DNA from: Bombella dulcis | GTDB taxonomy: Bacteria; Pseudomonadota; Alphaproteobacteria; Acetobacterales; Acetobacteraceae | Assembly: GCF_026385505.1 (NCBI RefSeq) | Contig: NZ_JANIDV010000002.1 | Span: 62,001-126,000, forward strand | Reading direction: 5' to 3' | Length of the DNA stretch: 64,000 nt | In this document: piece after piece, positions 41,593 to 51,777 of the stretch | Position numbering within the stretch: the stretch's first letter is position 1 | Layout of the letters: every line of letters starts with the position of its first letter | Notes under the pieces: model-generated | Seen by the model: the letters and a program-made list of their open reading frames with translations, nothing else | Database searches by the model: none | What the model was told of the DNA's origin: nothing | Translations under genes and position numbers: made by a program

Positions 41593-44295
41593 TCAGTCGA
41601 TGGGTTTGGGTGTAACGTCCAGCCCCAGAGCCTGCCGGACGAGGGTGTTCTGTTCGGCCTGATGGATGCCGGGCAGCCCGGTAGCGGGGGAGGCGGAGGC
41701 TTTGCGTCCGGCATAATGCGGGCGGGTGCAGGCATGGCCTGTTTCACGCAGGCAGGCTTCAATGCGCCGGTCCACGAACTGCCAGGCTCCGCCATTTTCC
41801 GGCTCTTCCTGGCACCAGATGATGTCTTCTGCCTGCGGGTGATGGCCCAGCTCTTCGGCAAGGGCGTGATGGGGGAAGGGGTAGAGCTGCTCCAGCCGGA
41901 TGAGGGCGCAGTGTTTCAGTCCGGCTTCATCCCGCTGCTGGAGGAGGTCGTAATAGACCTTTCCGCTGCACAGCACGATCCGTTTTGCTCCACCGGCACA
42001 GGTGGCATCGGCAATGACGGGGACGAAGCGTGTCTGTGGTCCCATCTCGCCCAGCAGGGAGACGGCCTGCTTGTGCCGCAGGAGTGATTTGGGACTGAAG
42101 ACGATGAGCGGCTTGCGGCAGCGGCGGGCAATCTGCCGCCGGAGCAGATGGAAGAAGCTCGCCGGGCTGGAAGGCATGCAGACCCGCATGTTGTTCTCGG
42201 CGCAGAGCTGGAGGAAGCGTTCCGGCCGGGCAGAGGAATGTTCCGGTCCGGCTCCTTCGTAACCGTGGGGCAGGAGCAGGGTCAGGCCGGATGTCCGCAG
42301 CCATTTTGTTTCCCCGGCAGCGAGGAACTGGTCAATGATGATCTGTGCCCCATTGGCGAAATCACCAAACTGCCCTTCCCACAGCACCAGCGCATCCGGA
42401 TTGCCCAGTGAGTAGCCATACTCGAACCCCATCACGCCATATTCGGAGAGGGGAGAATTCCACACATTCACGGGGGCCTGACGGGGGGCGATATGGGCCA
42501 GCGGCGTATAATGATGGCCTGTATGCTGGTCCGTCAGCACGGCATGACGCTGGCTGAAGGTTCCCCGGCCACAGTCCTGCCCGGAGAGGCGGATGGCGTG
42601 GCCATCAAGGGCCAGCGTGCCGAAGGCGAGGGCTTCTGCCGTGGCCCAGTCCACAGGGCCACCGGCGGCCAGTGTGGCCTGTTTCGCCTTGAGCAGCCGT
42701 GCCAGACGGGGATGGACCGTGAAATCTGCCGGAATGGCCGTCATGGCCTCGCCAACCTGCTGGAGCCGGGGCAGGGGCACGCCCGTCATGGGCTGGATGC
42801 GCTCTGGCGTGTCCAGCAGACGGGTGGGGTCCTGCGGGCTGTAATCCAGCCAGTCGGTCGGGTCGGGCTGGTAGGTGCTGGCGTCCTCGAAGGCACGGTG
42901 GAGCTGGGACTGGACGTCATCCCACAGCGCATCGACTTCGGCAGGATGGATGTCGGTCTCGGCCAGAATCTTCTCTGCGTAGAGGTGCCGCAGTGTCGGA
43001 TGCTGGCTGATGGTCTGCACCATTGCAGGCTGCGTGAAGGCGGGGTCGTCCGTCTCATTATGGCCGTGGCGGCGATAGCTGATGATGTCCACCACGATGT
43101 CGCTGGCGAAGGTCTTCCGCCATTCATGGGCCAGAGCGGCACAGCGGGCCACGGCTTCCGGGTTGTCACCATTCACATGCAGGATGGGGGCCTGCACCGT
43201 TTTGGCAACATCGGTGTTCCAGATGCCGGAATGGGCAGCGTCCGGGCTGGTGGTGAAGCCGACCTGATTGTTGATGATGAGATGTACCGTTCCGCCCGTG
43301 CGGTAGCCTTCAAGTCTGGAAAGCTGGAGCGTCTCATACACCACGCCCTGACCGGCAAAGGCGGCATCGCCATGAACGAGAATCCCCAGATGGTTCTGGC
43401 GGTCTTCTTCCCTGTCCTTGTCCTGATCGGCCCGGACACGGCCCAGCACGACCGGGTCCACGGCCTCCAGATGGGAGGGGTTGGGCAGGAGGGAGATGCG
43501 GATTTCGTGGCGGCCCTGCCGGATGGTGGTCGTGGTGCCGAGGTGATATTTCACGTCACCGGAAACCCGGATGCCCTCCGGGTAGAACGCCTTGCCTGCA
43601 AATTCGCTGAAGATGGCCGCGTAGGGCTTGCGCAGGATGTTGGCCATGACATTCAGCCGCCCCCGATGGGGCATACCGAGCGAGATGGAGCGTACGCCAT
43701 CCCGTGCCGCTTCGTTCAGCAGGGCCTGAAGGGCAACGATGAGGCTTTCCCCCCCTTCAAGGCCGAAACGGCGCATCCCGGTGAAACGCTGCTGGCAGAA
43801 GGTCTCGAAGCCTTCCGCACGGGTCAGCAGGCTCAGGATGCGTTCCTGTGAGAGGGGCAGGGCCGTTGTAGGTGCTTCTTCCAGCCGGTCGATCCACCAC
43901 TGCCGCTGCTGGCTGTCCTGAAGATGCATGAATTCCGCCCCGATTGGCCCGCAATAGGCCCGTTTCAGGCGGGCCAGCAGGGCGGGGTCTGTCCGGCTGT
44001 CGGGGGTGAGAGTATCAATCTGGCGGGCAGGGCGCAGGCCCAGCGGGTCCAGTTCCGCCTGGAGGTGGCCGCAGAGGCGGAAGGCTTCTTTCAGCCGTTC
44101 ATCCCGCAGGTCCGCTTCTGAAGCAGGGGCGTGTGAGCCAGTTTCATGCCCGGCGAGGTCGCCCAAGGTGGCAAAGAGGGTGTCATATTCAGGAAGGACA
44201 GAAGCAGGGTCTTCCAGCCACCGGGTGTACAGCTCACCGAGATAGGCAGTGTTCTCGCCATTGATCGCATTCTGATGGTTCGGTGAGACCGTCAT
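41593..44295 (-). CDS. sucA: 2-oxoglutarate dehydrogenase E1 component
   Basis: 900 residues. It shows the ThDP-binding core (VHGDAAFAGQGVVYETLQLS, then GHNETDDPAFTQP) and the transketolase-like C-terminal half (NSPLSEYGVMGFEYGYSL, LRTSGLTLLLPHGYEGAGPEHSSARPERFLQL). The enzyme decarboxylates 2-oxoglutarate in the TCA cycle and passes succinyl to E2. Usually sucB follows; here trpB does, so the E2 must be elsewhere or the complex altered. The N-terminal LYTRWLEDP segment for E2 contact is present. Confidence 0.95.
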   Translation of the reverse strand: MTVSPNHQNAINGENTAYLGELYTRWLEDPASVLPEYDTLFATLGDLAGHETGSHAPASEADLRDERLKEAFRLCGHLQAELDPLGLRPARQIDTLTPDSRTDPALLARLKRAYCGPIGAEFMHLQDSQQRQWWIDRLEEAPTTALPLSQERILSLLTRAEGFETFCQQRFTGMRRFGLEGGESLIVALQALLNEAARDGVRSISLGMPHRGRLNVMANILRKPYAAIFSEFAGKAFYPEGIRVSGDVKYHLGTTTTIRQGRHEIRISLLPNPSHLEAVDPVVLGRVRADQDKDREEDRQNHLGILVHGDAAFAGQGVVYETLQLSRLEGYRTGGTVHLIINNQVGFTTSPDAAHSGIWNTDVAKTVQAPILHVNGDNPEAVARCAALAHEWRKTFASDIVVDIISYRRHGHNETDDPAFTQPAMVQTISQHPTLRHLYAEKILAETDIHPAEVDALWDDVQSQLHRAFEDASTYQPDPTDWLDYSPQDPTRLLDTPERIQPMTGVPLPRLQQVGEAMTAIPADFTVHPRLARLLKAKQATLAAGGPVDWATAEALAFGTLALDGHAIRLSGQDCGRGTFSQRHAVLTDQHTGHHYTPLAHIAPRQAPVNVWNSPLSEYGVMGFEYGYSLGNPDALVLWEGQFGDFANGAQIIIDQFLAAGETKWLRTSGLTLLLPHGYEGAGPEHSSARPERFLQLCAENNMRVCMPSSPASFFHLLRRQIARRCRKPLIVFSPKSLLRHKQAVSLLGEMGPQTRFVPVIADATCAGGAKRIVLCSGKVYYDLLQQRDEAGLKHCALIRLEQLYPFPHHALAEELGHHPQAEDIIWCQEEPENGGAWQFVDRRIEACLRETGHACTRPHYAGRKASASPATGLPGIHQAEQNTLVRQALGLDVTPKPID

Positions 44296-44426
44296 GCTGG
44301 CTTCTTTCCTTCTTGCCTCGTTGGGGCCGCATTTTTAACCGATCGGGCCGTGAAGGCAAAATCTTCTCTCATTATGTCTTCTGGCTGTATCAGGGTGGCT
44401 TGCCTGCCCTGCTGGGGAGCGGTAGC

Positions 44427-45077
44427 GTGTTGGCCATCATGAGTGCAATTTCTCTCAATCATGGGGCGGTCAGGCAGGCTGCGGTCAGGCAGGAACCATG
44501 CCCCCATATCGTGGTGCCGGATTTTCTCTCGGGGCCGTCCCTTGATCGGGTGGTGTCGCTGCTGCCGGAGATACGGGCGGGCGGGTCTTTTCCCCTCGGG
44601 GCACTGAAGCTGCATCCGGAGCTGAAGGCCATGATGGAGGAATTCGCCGGACCGCAGCTGAAAGAGATCGTCTCGGAGAAATTCGGGCTGGATGTCCGCT
44701 CTGCGCCCAGCATGGTGACCATGCGGGGGCAGACACGGGCTAAAGATGGCCGCATCCACAGGGACAGTGCCTCCAAGCGTGTGACCATCCTGCTCTATCT
44801 GAATGATCCGGCAAAGGACTGGGATCATAAGGGGGGGTGTCTGCGCTTTCTCAACGGGCCGGATGATGTGGAGGACTATGCCAGCGAGATTCCGCCTGTC
44901 GGGGGGACGCTGGTCATTTTCCCGAACGGGCCGGATACATGGCATGGGCATCGCCCCTATGTGGGGCCACGTCATACCGTCCAGCTCAATTACATGGCGC
45001 AGGATGGCCGTGCCCGCCGTGAGCTGCTGCGTCACCGTTTTTCCGCCTTTTGCAAGCGGCTGCCCTTCATCGGGTGA
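44427..45077 (+). CDS. 2OG-Fe(II) oxygenase family protein
   Basis: About 216 residues. The iron ligands are the HxD pair in IHRDSASKRVTILLYLN (near residue 109) and the distal His in GHRPYVGPRHTVQLNYM (near 190), with a following Arg/His region for 2-oxoglutarate. The fold resembles prolyl-4-hydroxylase-like dioxygenases. GTG 44427 is chosen because GGGGAG lies seven bases upstream; ATG 44439 is the alternative. It is divergent from sucA, whose product consumes the same co-substrate. The hydroxylated target is unknown. Confidence 0.8.
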   Translation: MLAIMSAISLNHGAVRQAAVRQEPCPHIVVPDFLSGPSLDRVVSLLPEIRAGGSFPLGALKLHPELKAMMEEFAGPQLKEIVSEKFGLDVRSAPSMVTMRGQTRAKDGRIHRDSASKRVTILLYLNDPAKDWDHKGGCLRFLNGPDDVEDYASEIPPVGGTLVIFPNGPDTWHGHRPYVGPRHTVQLNYMAQDGRARRELLRHRFSAFCKRLPFIG

Positions 45078-45159
45078 AGACAGTCCTTATAATGAGACCC
45101 GGATGGGTTTCTGAATGTAACAGGGCGGGGATGGACCCTGCCTGAGGGAGAATGAGAGA

Positions 45160-46224
45160 ATGGGTTACAGGGTTGCCGTTGTTGGTGCGACAGGGGCTGT
45201 CGGGCGTGAAATTCTGAAGACGCTGGCGGAGCGTCAGTTCCCGGTGGATGAGATCGTGGCACTGGCCTCTGCCCGGTCTGCCGGGCGGGAAGTGTCCTTC
45301 GGGGAAAAGAAGGTCCTGAAAGTCCAGAATCTGGAGACGTTCGACTTCACGGGCTGGGATATTGCCCTGTTCTCTCCCGGCGGGGCCGTGTCTGCCAAGT
45401 ATGCCCCCAAGGCTGCGGCAGCGAAATGTCTGGTGGTGGACAATACCTCCCATTTCCGCATGGAGCCGGGCATCCCGCTCGTGGTGCCGGAGGTGAATGC
45501 CGCTGCCCTGAAGAAGGCCCGCAAGGGCATCATTGCCAACCCCAACTGTTCCACCGCCCAGATGATGGTGGCCCTGAAGCCGCTGCATGATCTGTTCACG
45601 ATCCGGCGTGTGGTGGTGTCCACCTATCAGGCGGTTTCCGGGGCCGGGAAGTCCGGCATGGACGAGCTGTTCAGCCAGACGAAGGGCAGCTTCGTGAATG
45701 ATCCGCCGACTGTTGCCCAGTTCACCAAGCAGATCGCTTTCAACCTGATTCCGCATATCGACCGGTTCATGGAGGATGGCTCCACCAAGGAAGAATGGAA
45801 GATGGCGGTCGAGACCCGCAAGATTCTGGACCCGGACATCAAGGTTCTGGCCACCTGCGTGCGTGTGCCGGTCTTTATCGGTCATTCCGAGGCCATCAGC
45901 ATTGAGTGTGAGAAACCGGTTGATCTGGAGAAGGCCCGTGCGGCCCTGCGGAAGGCTCCGGGTGTCGTGCTGCGGGACGAGCGGGAAGATGGCGGTTACG
46001 TCACCCCGATCGAGTGCGTGGGAGAGGATGACACCTATGTATCCCGTCTGCGTATTGACCCGACCGTGGAGAATGGTCTGGCCTTCTGGTGCGTGTCGGA
46101 CAATCTCCGCAAGGGGGCTGCTCTCAATGCCGTGCAGATTGCCGAGAGTCTTGATGAACAGCATCTGATTGGTAAGGACTCACCGCTCTGGCAGCCAGTA
46201 CCCCGTGCGGAAGAACCGTCATAA
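45160..46224 (+). CDS. asd: Aspartate-semialdehyde dehydrogenase
   Basis: 354 residues. The N-terminal VAVVGATGAVGREIL is the NADP-binding loop, the catalytic Cys is in ANPNCSTAQMM (near residue 129), and a substrate-binding region follows near STYQAVSGAGKSGMDEL. It makes aspartate semialdehyde for Lys/DAP, Met and Thr, upstream of dapB at 54 kb. A GAGGGAGA site precedes the ATG. Confidence 0.96.
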   Translation: MGYRVAVVGATGAVGREILKTLAERQFPVDEIVALASARSAGREVSFGEKKVLKVQNLETFDFTGWDIALFSPGGAVSAKYAPKAAAAKCLVVDNTSHFRMEPGIPLVVPEVNAAALKKARKGIIANPNCSTAQMMVALKPLHDLFTIRRVVVSTYQAVSGAGKSGMDELFSQTKGSFVNDPPTVAQFTKQIAFNLIPHIDRFMEDGSTKEEWKMAVETRKILDPDIKVLATCVRVPVFIGHSEAISIECEKPVDLEKARAALRKAPGVVLRDEREDGGYVTPIECVGEDDTYVSRLRIDPTVENGLAFWCVSDNLRKGAALNAVQIAESLDEQHLIGKDSPLWQPVPRAEEPS

Positions 46225-46348
46225 GCAGCGTTACGTTATGTAAAGGTTCTACCTTCCTGGTGGAGCCTTTTCATAAATGATGCCTGTAAAAGAGTGTAAG
46301 TGAAATCCTCTTCCCAAAAGGCGGGGTTGTCTCCATAGTGGATGAGCT

Positions 46349-47383
46349 ATGTCTTATTTCACTTACACGCCTCCTCGCACGCCTGTTCCCTCCGGGGGGC
46401 GGGTTGGTGTTCTGCTCGTCAATCTTGGTACACCAGATGACACGGGCTATTTTTCCGTTCGCCGCTATCTGAAGGAATTTCTTTCAGACCGCCGGGTGAT
46501 TGAGTCCCATCCGCTCATCTGGCAGCCGATCCTCAACACGCTGGTGCTGGCCCGCAGGCCCGCTGCCAGCGGGGCCAATTATGCCCGCATCTGGGACAAG
46601 GAAGAGAATGCCTCCCCTCTGCGTGTCTTTACCCGCAGGCAGGCAGAAGGGCTGGCGGAACGTCTGGCCCCGGACGAGGTTCCGGTGGCCTGGGGGATGC
46701 GCTATGGCAGGCCCTCCATAAAGCAGGCCCTGATGGAGCTGATGGATCAGGGCTGTGACCGCATCATCCATATTCCGCTCTATCCGCAATATTCGGCCAC
46801 GACGACAGCGACAGCCAATGACCAGCTGTTCCGTGCGCTGATGCGCCTGCGGCGTCAGCCTTCCGTGCTGACGGTACCGTCATTCCCGGATCATCCGCAG
46901 TTCATCGAGGCTCTGGCGGTGTCTGTCCGTCGGGCCTATGAAGAGCTGCCCTTCAGGCCGCAGCGGCTTGTGACGTCCTATCATGGCCTGCCGAAGGAAT
47001 TCGTGGAGAAGGGCGATTCCTATCAGGATGAGTGTGTCCGCACGACCAAGGCACTGGCGGCGGCTCTGGGGATGAAAGAAGAGGAGGTTCCTCTGACCTT
47101 CCAGTCCCGCTTTGGGCCGATGGAATGGCTGCAGCCCTATACGGCCCCCTATATTGCGTCTCTGCCGAAGCAGGGAGTCACGAAGATTGCTGTCATCATG
47201 CCCGGTTTCATGGCGGACTGCATTGAGACGCTGGATGAAATCGGCCGTGAAGTCCGTGAGGAATTCATGGAAGCGGGTGGTGAGGAGTTCGCCTTCATAC
47301 CCTGCCTGAATGATGCGCCGGAGGCGGTCACGCTTCTGGAGACCCTGTCCCGGCAGGCGATGAAGGGGTTTCAGTTCGGTTAA
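46349..47383 (+). CDS. hemH: Ferrochelatase
   Basis: 344 residues. The opening VGVLLVNLGTPDD, the metal/porphyrin His in TSYHGLPKEFVEKGDSY (near residue 210), and the C-terminal VIMPGFMADCIETLDEI are all diagnostic. It inserts Fe2+ into protoporphyrin IX at the inner membrane. It is flanked by a clear terminator downstream. Confidence 0.96.
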   Translation: MSYFTYTPPRTPVPSGGRVGVLLVNLGTPDDTGYFSVRRYLKEFLSDRRVIESHPLIWQPILNTLVLARRPAASGANYARIWDKEENASPLRVFTRRQAEGLAERLAPDEVPVAWGMRYGRPSIKQALMELMDQGCDRIIHIPLYPQYSATTTATANDQLFRALMRLRRQPSVLTVPSFPDHPQFIEALAVSVRRAYEELPFRPQRLVTSYHGLPKEFVEKGDSYQDECVRTTKALAAALGMKEEEVPLTFQSRFGPMEWLQPYTAPYIASLPKQGVTKIAVIMPGFMADCIETLDEIGREVREEFMEAGGEEFAFIPCLNDAPEAVTLLETLSRQAMKGFQFG

Positions 47384-47409
47384 AGGGATGGTTCCTGTCC
47401 GTGCATGAA

Positions 47410-47437
47410 AAAACCCGGCCAGACCTGGCCGGGTTTT
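47410..47437. terminator. Bidirectional terminator between hemH and a convergent gene
   Basis: The arms AAAACCCGGCCA (47410-47421) and TGGCCGGGTTTT (47426-47437) with loop GACC form a perfect stem with T tracts on both strands. Confidence 0.93.
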
Positions 47438-47464
47438 CTGCATCCAGCGGAGGCTGGTCAGTTC

Positions 47465-47830
47465 TCAGCGGGGAGCCTGGGCCGTGCCGTTTGCCGGATG
47501 CTCGGCATCATACCACTGGGCCTTCTGGCTGTTGGCGACGGGGGAGCGGTTGTTCCACCAGCCGGAACCAGCATTCTGCTTGCCCTGCATGGGGTGTTCC
47601 TTGTCCCACAGGGCGGCCTTCTCGGCGATGCTCTTGCGGTACTTGTGACGCTGATACATGCCAACGGCACAGCCACCAATGGCACCGATCACGCCGTGTT
47701 TGGCGGCAACATGGCCAGCAACAGCACCGGCAGCACCATATTTCAGGCAGCCACCCGGCTCGGCGATGGCGGGAGCGGCTGTACCGACCAGCATGGCAGC
47801 GGCGATGAGGGAGTAAATCTTGCGGGTCAT
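47465..47830 (-). CDS. Exported glycine-zipper protein, unknown function
   Basis: 121 residues. A clean signal peptide (IYSLIAAAMLVGTAAPAIA-EP) is followed by a glycine-zipper-like hydrophobic segment GAAGAVAGHVAAKHGVIGAIGGCAVG, then a hydrophilic tail rich in Trp, His and Asn. Such segments pack in membranes and occur in envelope-stress and OmpA-associated lipoproteins of unknown role. AAGGAT eight bases before ATG 47830 fixes the start. Confidence 0.75.
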   Translation of the reverse strand: MTRKIYSLIAAAMLVGTAAPAIAEPGGCLKYGAAGAVAGHVAAKHGVIGAIGGCAVGMYQRHKYRKSIAEKAALWDKEHPMQGKQNAGSGWWNNRSPVANSQKAQWYDAEHPANGTAQAPR

Positions 47831-48158
47831 GATATGATCCTTGCAGAAGAGAGACTGGAAACAGGTTCTGGCTCTGTGAAGCGCACATGACACGGACATC
47901 ATGGCGGAAGACATGGCCTGTCGTTCCCTATGACGGAGAGAACGGTCACCGTCTCTCATGCTATAGGGTATGGGACGCCGGGTGACAGCCGGCAGAAGCG
48001 TGACAGCTATTCTGTCGATGGGGTCACGTCATGTATGAGAAGGCTGCAATCTTCATGAAAGATCAGGTCCATTGGCGTCGGCCTGACTGCGAGACATGAT
48101 TTTCTGTCAGAATTCAGAAGGGTAATCCTTGAATGGTGACGGATTTCCTAGGGAACAA
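47831..48158. other. Intergenic region without a recognised gene
   Basis: About 330 bases between the glycine-zipper gene and tRNA-Pro. It must carry the promoter of the minus-strand small gene. Short inverted repeats exist (for example ACGGTGACCGT around 47941), but no gene or known RNA was recognised. Confidence 0.35.
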
Positions 48159-48235
48159 TGGTCGGAGTGAGAGGATTCGAACCTCCGGCCCCTGCGTCCC
48201 GAACACAGTGCTCTACCAGGCTGAGCTACACTCCG
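48159..48235 (-). tRNA. tRNA-Pro (anticodon CGG)
   Basis: 77 bases including an encoded CCA. The acceptor arms CGGAGTG/CACTCCG, the D arm GCTC...GAGC, the anticodon arm CTGTG-TTCGGGA-CGCAG and the T arm GGAGG-TTCGAAT-CCTCT all pair. The loop places CGG at positions 34-36, which reads the proline codon CCG. The unusual C1-G72 pair is typical of bacterial tRNA-Pro. Confidence 0.96.
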
Positions 48236-48341
48236 ACTTTCCAGGGTTCTTCCTACCCCTCCTGAAGGAAAGGTGCAAGGGGCAAATGGACTGTTTTATA
48301 GAAAAATGAAGCCTTCTTTACGGGCCGGGTCTGCCAGATAC

Positions 48342-48376
48342 GGAAAGCCCGCCCCCGAAAAGAGGGACGGGCTTCC
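48342..48376 (-). terminator. Probable terminator of the etf operon
   Basis: The minus strand folds GGAAGCCCG-TCCC against GGG-CGGGCTTTCC with a TTTT-containing loop, about 20 bases after the etfA stop. The tail has only a short T stretch. Confidence 0.6.
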
Positions 48377-48394
48377 GGAAGAACCAGAAAGACG

Positions 48395-49309
48395 TCAGAG
48401 AGCCTTGGCCAGAGCGGGGAGAATCTCGAAGAGATCACCCACCATGCCATAATCAGCCACCTTGAAGATCGGGGCTTCAGGGTCAAGATTGATGGCCACG
48501 ATCACACGGCTGTCCTTCATCCCGGCGAGATGCTGGATGGCCCCGGACAGACCGGTGGCAATGTAGAGTTCAGGAGCCACGACCTTGCCGGTCTGTCCGA
48601 CCTGCATTTCGTTCGGCGCAAAACCGGAATCAACGGCGGCACGGGAGGCCCCGATGGCGGCCCCCAGCTTGTCGGCAACTGGCTCCAGCAGGGTGTGGAA
48701 GTTGCTGGCATCCTTGAGGCCCTTGCCACCGGAGATGACCACACGGGCGACTTCCAGTTCCGGGCGGTCGGACTGGCTCTGGTCCAGCTTCACGAAGCTG
48801 CTTTTCCCTTCATTAGCCGGAGCGTCCAGAACCTCGACGGAGGCACTGCCGCCGTCTTCAGCCACAGGGTCGAAGCTGGAAGAACGGATGGTCATGATCC
48901 TGACGCTGTCGCTGGACTGCACGGTGGCCAGAGCGTTCCCGGCATAGATGGGCCGCACGAAAGTGGATTCATCCTGGATGGTCACGACATCGGAGATCGG
49001 CTGGGCATCCAGAAGACCGGCCAGACGGGGCAGGATGTTCTTGCCGGTGGACGATGCCGCAGACAGGATGTGGCTGTAGGAGCCAGCCAGACCAGCCAGC
49101 AGGGCGGCGGCTGGTTCGGCCAGAGCGTGCTTCAGGGCCGGGACATGCAGCACTTTGCGGATGCCGGACAGCCTGGCAGCGACTTCGGCACCGGCCTCAC
49201 CCAGCAGCAGGGCATCGACTTCACCAAAGCGGGATGCCGCAGCAATGGCGGAACGGGAAGCCTGACGGACCCTGCCATTTTCAATTTCGATCAGAACAAG
49301 TGCGGTCAT
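48395..49309 (-). CDS. etfA: Electron transfer flavoprotein subunit alpha
   Basis: 304 residues. The C-terminal FAD-binding signature is [31 protein letters not shown]. Together with EtfB it carries electrons from flavin dehydrogenases to ETF:quinone oxidoreductase. Its ATG shares one base with the etfB stop, so they are coupled. The order ETF-QO (divided by about 70 bases), etfB, etfA on the minus strand forms a full electron-transfer unit. Confidence 0.96.
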   Translation of the reverse strand: MTALVLIEIENGRVRQASRSAIAAASRFGEVDALLLGEAGAEVAARLSGIRKVLHVPALKHALAEPAAALLAGLAGSYSHILSAASSTGKNILPRLAGLLDAQPISDVVTIQDESTFVRPIYAGNALATVQSSDSVRIMTIRSSSFDPVAEDGGSASVEVLDAPANEGKSSFVKLDQSQSDRPELEVARVVISGGKGLKDASNFHTLLEPVADKLGAAIGASRAAVDSGFAPNEMQVGQTGKVVAPELYIATGLSGAIQHLAGMKDSRVIVAINLDPEAPIFKVADYGMVGDLFEILPALAKAL

Positions 49310-50058
49310 CAGATCACCTTCGCTTCCGTCTTGAGCTTCTCGACCAGCTCTTCCACCGTTTCCACAATGACACCGGCCTTGCGTTCCGGCGGTTCGGCCA
49401 CGCTGACGATCTTCAGGCGGGGCGTCAGGTCCACGCCGAGGGAGTCGGCTGCGATCGTCTCCAGTGGCTTCTTGCGGGCCTTCATGATGTTGGGCAGGGA
49501 CGCATAGCGTGGTTCATTGAGACGCAGGTCCGCCGTGATGACGGCTGGCAGGGTGAGGGAAACGGTTTCCGTCCCGCCATCGACCTCACGGGCGACCTCA
49601 ACCCTGCCATTAGCGATCTCCACCCTGCTGGCGAAGGTTCCCTGCGGCCAGCCCAGACGGGCAGCCAGCATCTGGCCGGTGGCGTTCATGTCATCATCAA
49701 TGGCCTGTTTGCCCATGGAGACAAGACCCGGCTGCTCCTTCTCCACAACGGCCTTGAGAAGGCTGGAGACGACACGGGGTTCAATCTCGGCATCCGTGTG
49801 GATGAGGATGGCCCGGTCTGCCCCCATGGCCATGGCCGTGCGCAGAACATCCTGAGCCACCTGCGGACCGATGGAGACGGCCACGACCTCGTCCGCCTGA
49901 CCTTTTTCACGAAGGCGCAGAGCTTCTTCCAGTGCAATTTCGTCGAACGGATTCATGGACATTTTCACGCCCTGCGTTTCGACACCATTACCATCAGCCG
50001 CGACACGCGGCTTGATGTTGTAATCAACAACCCGTTTGACGGGGACAAGAACCTTCAT
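49309..50058 (-). CDS. etfB: Electron transfer flavoprotein subunit beta
   Basis: 249 residues. It begins [19 protein letters not shown] and has the conserved [17 protein letters not shown] and [29 protein letters not shown]. It binds AMP and pairs with EtfA. ATG 50058 is chosen over ATG 50064 because AAAGG lies at proper distance from the former and abuts the latter. Confidence 0.96.
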   Translation of the reverse strand: MKVLVPVKRVVDYNIKPRVAADGNGVETQGVKMSMNPFDEIALEEALRLREKGQADEVVAVSIGPQVAQDVLRTAMAMGADRAILIHTDAEIEPRVVSSLLKAVVEKEQPGLVSMGKQAIDDDMNATGQMLAARLGWPQGTFASRVEIANGRVEVAREVDGGTETVSLTLPAVITADLRLNEPRYASLPNIMKARKKPLETIAADSLGVDLTPRLKIVSVAEPPERKAGVIVETVEELVEKLKTEAKVI

Positions 50059-50127
50059 GGTCATCCTTTGTTGCTGGCGCGGCTCAACGTAAAACTGGAG
50101 TCAGACTATCCGCTTTTATTCCAAAAG

Positions 50128-51777
50128 TCACATCCCGGAAGGATAGTTCGGCCCGCTGCTGCCCTCCGGTGTACACCAGTTGATGTTCTGTTCCGGGTCC
50201 TTGATGTCGCAGCTTTTGCAATGCACGCAGTTCTGGGCATTGATGACCAGCTCATCCGTCTCGCTGGTCTCATAGACCCCGGCGGGGCAGTAGCGGCTCT
50301 CCGGCGCAGCAAAGCGGTCAAGGTTGATACTTTTCCATGCTGCCATGTCCTGCACCTTCAGGTGGACAGGCTGGTCTTCATCATGGCTGAGATTGCTGAG
50401 GAAGACGGACTCGGCCCGGTTGAAGGTCAGTTTTCCATCCGCCTTGGGGTAGCTGATCTTCGGTGCCCTGTCGGCGGGGAGCAGGGTCTGGTTGTCGGCA
50501 TGGCGATGGCGCAGTGTCCACGGGGCCTGCCCACGGAAGATCATGCTGTCGATCCCGCTATAGAGGGCACCTCCCAGCATCCCCCAGTGCGAGAAAGCCG
50601 GACGGATGTTGCGGGCAGCGTGCAGTTCCTTCCAGAGCCAGGAGCTTCTGAGCCGTTCCATGTAGGACGCGGCTTCATCCTGCCCGTTCTGGAGGGCATC
50701 CATCACGGCCTCGGCAGCGATGATGCCGGATTTCATGGAGGTATGGATGCCCTTGATCTTGGGCATGTTGAGGAAGCCGGCACAGTCGCCCGTCAGCACC
50801 CCGCCGGGGAAGACCGGATGGGGCAGGGACTGTACGCCGCCTTCGGAGATGGCCCGTGCCCCGTAAATGATGCGCCGTCCCCCTTCAAAATGCTCCCGGA
50901 AGGCCGGATGCTGCTTGGTGCGCTGCATTTCCTCGAAAGGAGAGAGCCACGGATTGCGGTAATCCAGAGCAGTGATGAAACCGTAAGAAACGAGATTCTT
51001 CCCGAAATGGTAGAGGAAGGCCCCGCCATAAGTGTGCGTATCCAGCGGCCAACCGAAGCTGTGTTGTACGAAACCGGGGCGGTGTTTCTCTGCCGGAATT
51101 TCCCAGACTTCCTTGATGCCGAGGCCGAAGGTCTGCGGGTCTGCATCCTTGCGGAGATCAAAGGCGGTCATGGCCTTCTTGCTGAGGGAACCTCGTGCGC
51201 CTTCGGCAAGAATGGTCTGCCTGGCCCGCAGGATCATGCCCGGCATGTAGTCCGGTTTTTCCTCGCCCTTGCGGTTCACGCCCATGTCACCCGTGATGAC
51301 ACCGCAGACTTTGCCATCTTCCATGAAGAGGTCAGCCCCGGCAAAACCGGGATAGATTTCCACGCCCAGAGCTTCGGCCTGCTCACCCAGCCAGCGGCAG
51401 AAGGCCCCGAGGGAAATGACATAATTGCCCCGGTTGTCCATCTGCGGCATGAGCAGATGCAGGGCCGGGACGGGAAGAGCGGATTTTTCAGTCAGGAAAA
51501 GCAGTTTCTCACTGCTGACGGGCGTATCCAGCGGGGCACCCCGTGCTTTCCAGTCCGGGAAGAGTTCGGCCAGTGTCGTGGGTTCCAGCACGGCTCCGGA
51601 GACGATATGGGCACCGACCTCACTGCCCTTCTCCAGAAGACAGACGGAGAGTTCCGGGTTTTTCTGGCGCAGCCGGATGGCAGCGGTCAGACCCGCAGGC
51701 CCCCCACCCACGATGACAACATCAAAGGCCATTTCTTCCCGTTCAATGGCGGTGTTATCGCTCTGTGGCTGTGTCAT
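50128..51777 (-). CDS. Electron transfer flavoprotein:ubiquinone oxidoreductase
   Basis: 549 residues. FAD-binding VVIVGGGPAGLTAAIRL lies near the N-terminus, and a 4Fe-4S ferredoxin-like domain near the C-terminus has CVHCKSCDI and INWCTPEG. It takes electrons from ETF into the quinone pool at the inner membrane, feeding the short respiratory chain typical of these bacteria. The family is well conserved between bacteria and mitochondria. It is upstream of etfB on the same strand. The electron donor dehydrogenase is not in the window. Confidence 0.95.
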   Translation of the reverse strand: MTQPQSDNTAIEREEMAFDVVIVGGGPAGLTAAIRLRQKNPELSVCLLEKGSEVGAHIVSGAVLEPTTLAELFPDWKARGAPLDTPVSSEKLLFLTEKSALPVPALHLLMPQMDNRGNYVISLGAFCRWLGEQAEALGVEIYPGFAGADLFMEDGKVCGVITGDMGVNRKGEEKPDYMPGMILRARQTILAEGARGSLSKKAMTAFDLRKDADPQTFGLGIKEVWEIPAEKHRPGFVQHSFGWPLDTHTYGGAFLYHFGKNLVSYGFITALDYRNPWLSPFEEMQRTKQHPAFREHFEGGRRIIYGARAISEGGVQSLPHPVFPGGVLTGDCAGFLNMPKIKGIHTSMKSGIIAAEAVMDALQNGQDEAASYMERLRSSWLWKELHAARNIRPAFSHWGMLGGALYSGIDSMIFRGQAPWTLRHRHADNQTLLPADRAPKISYPKADGKLTFNRAESVFLSNLSHDEDQPVHLKVQDMAAWKSINLDRFAAPESRYCPAGVYETSETDELVINAQNCVHCKSCDIKDPEQNINWCTPEGSSGPNYPSGM

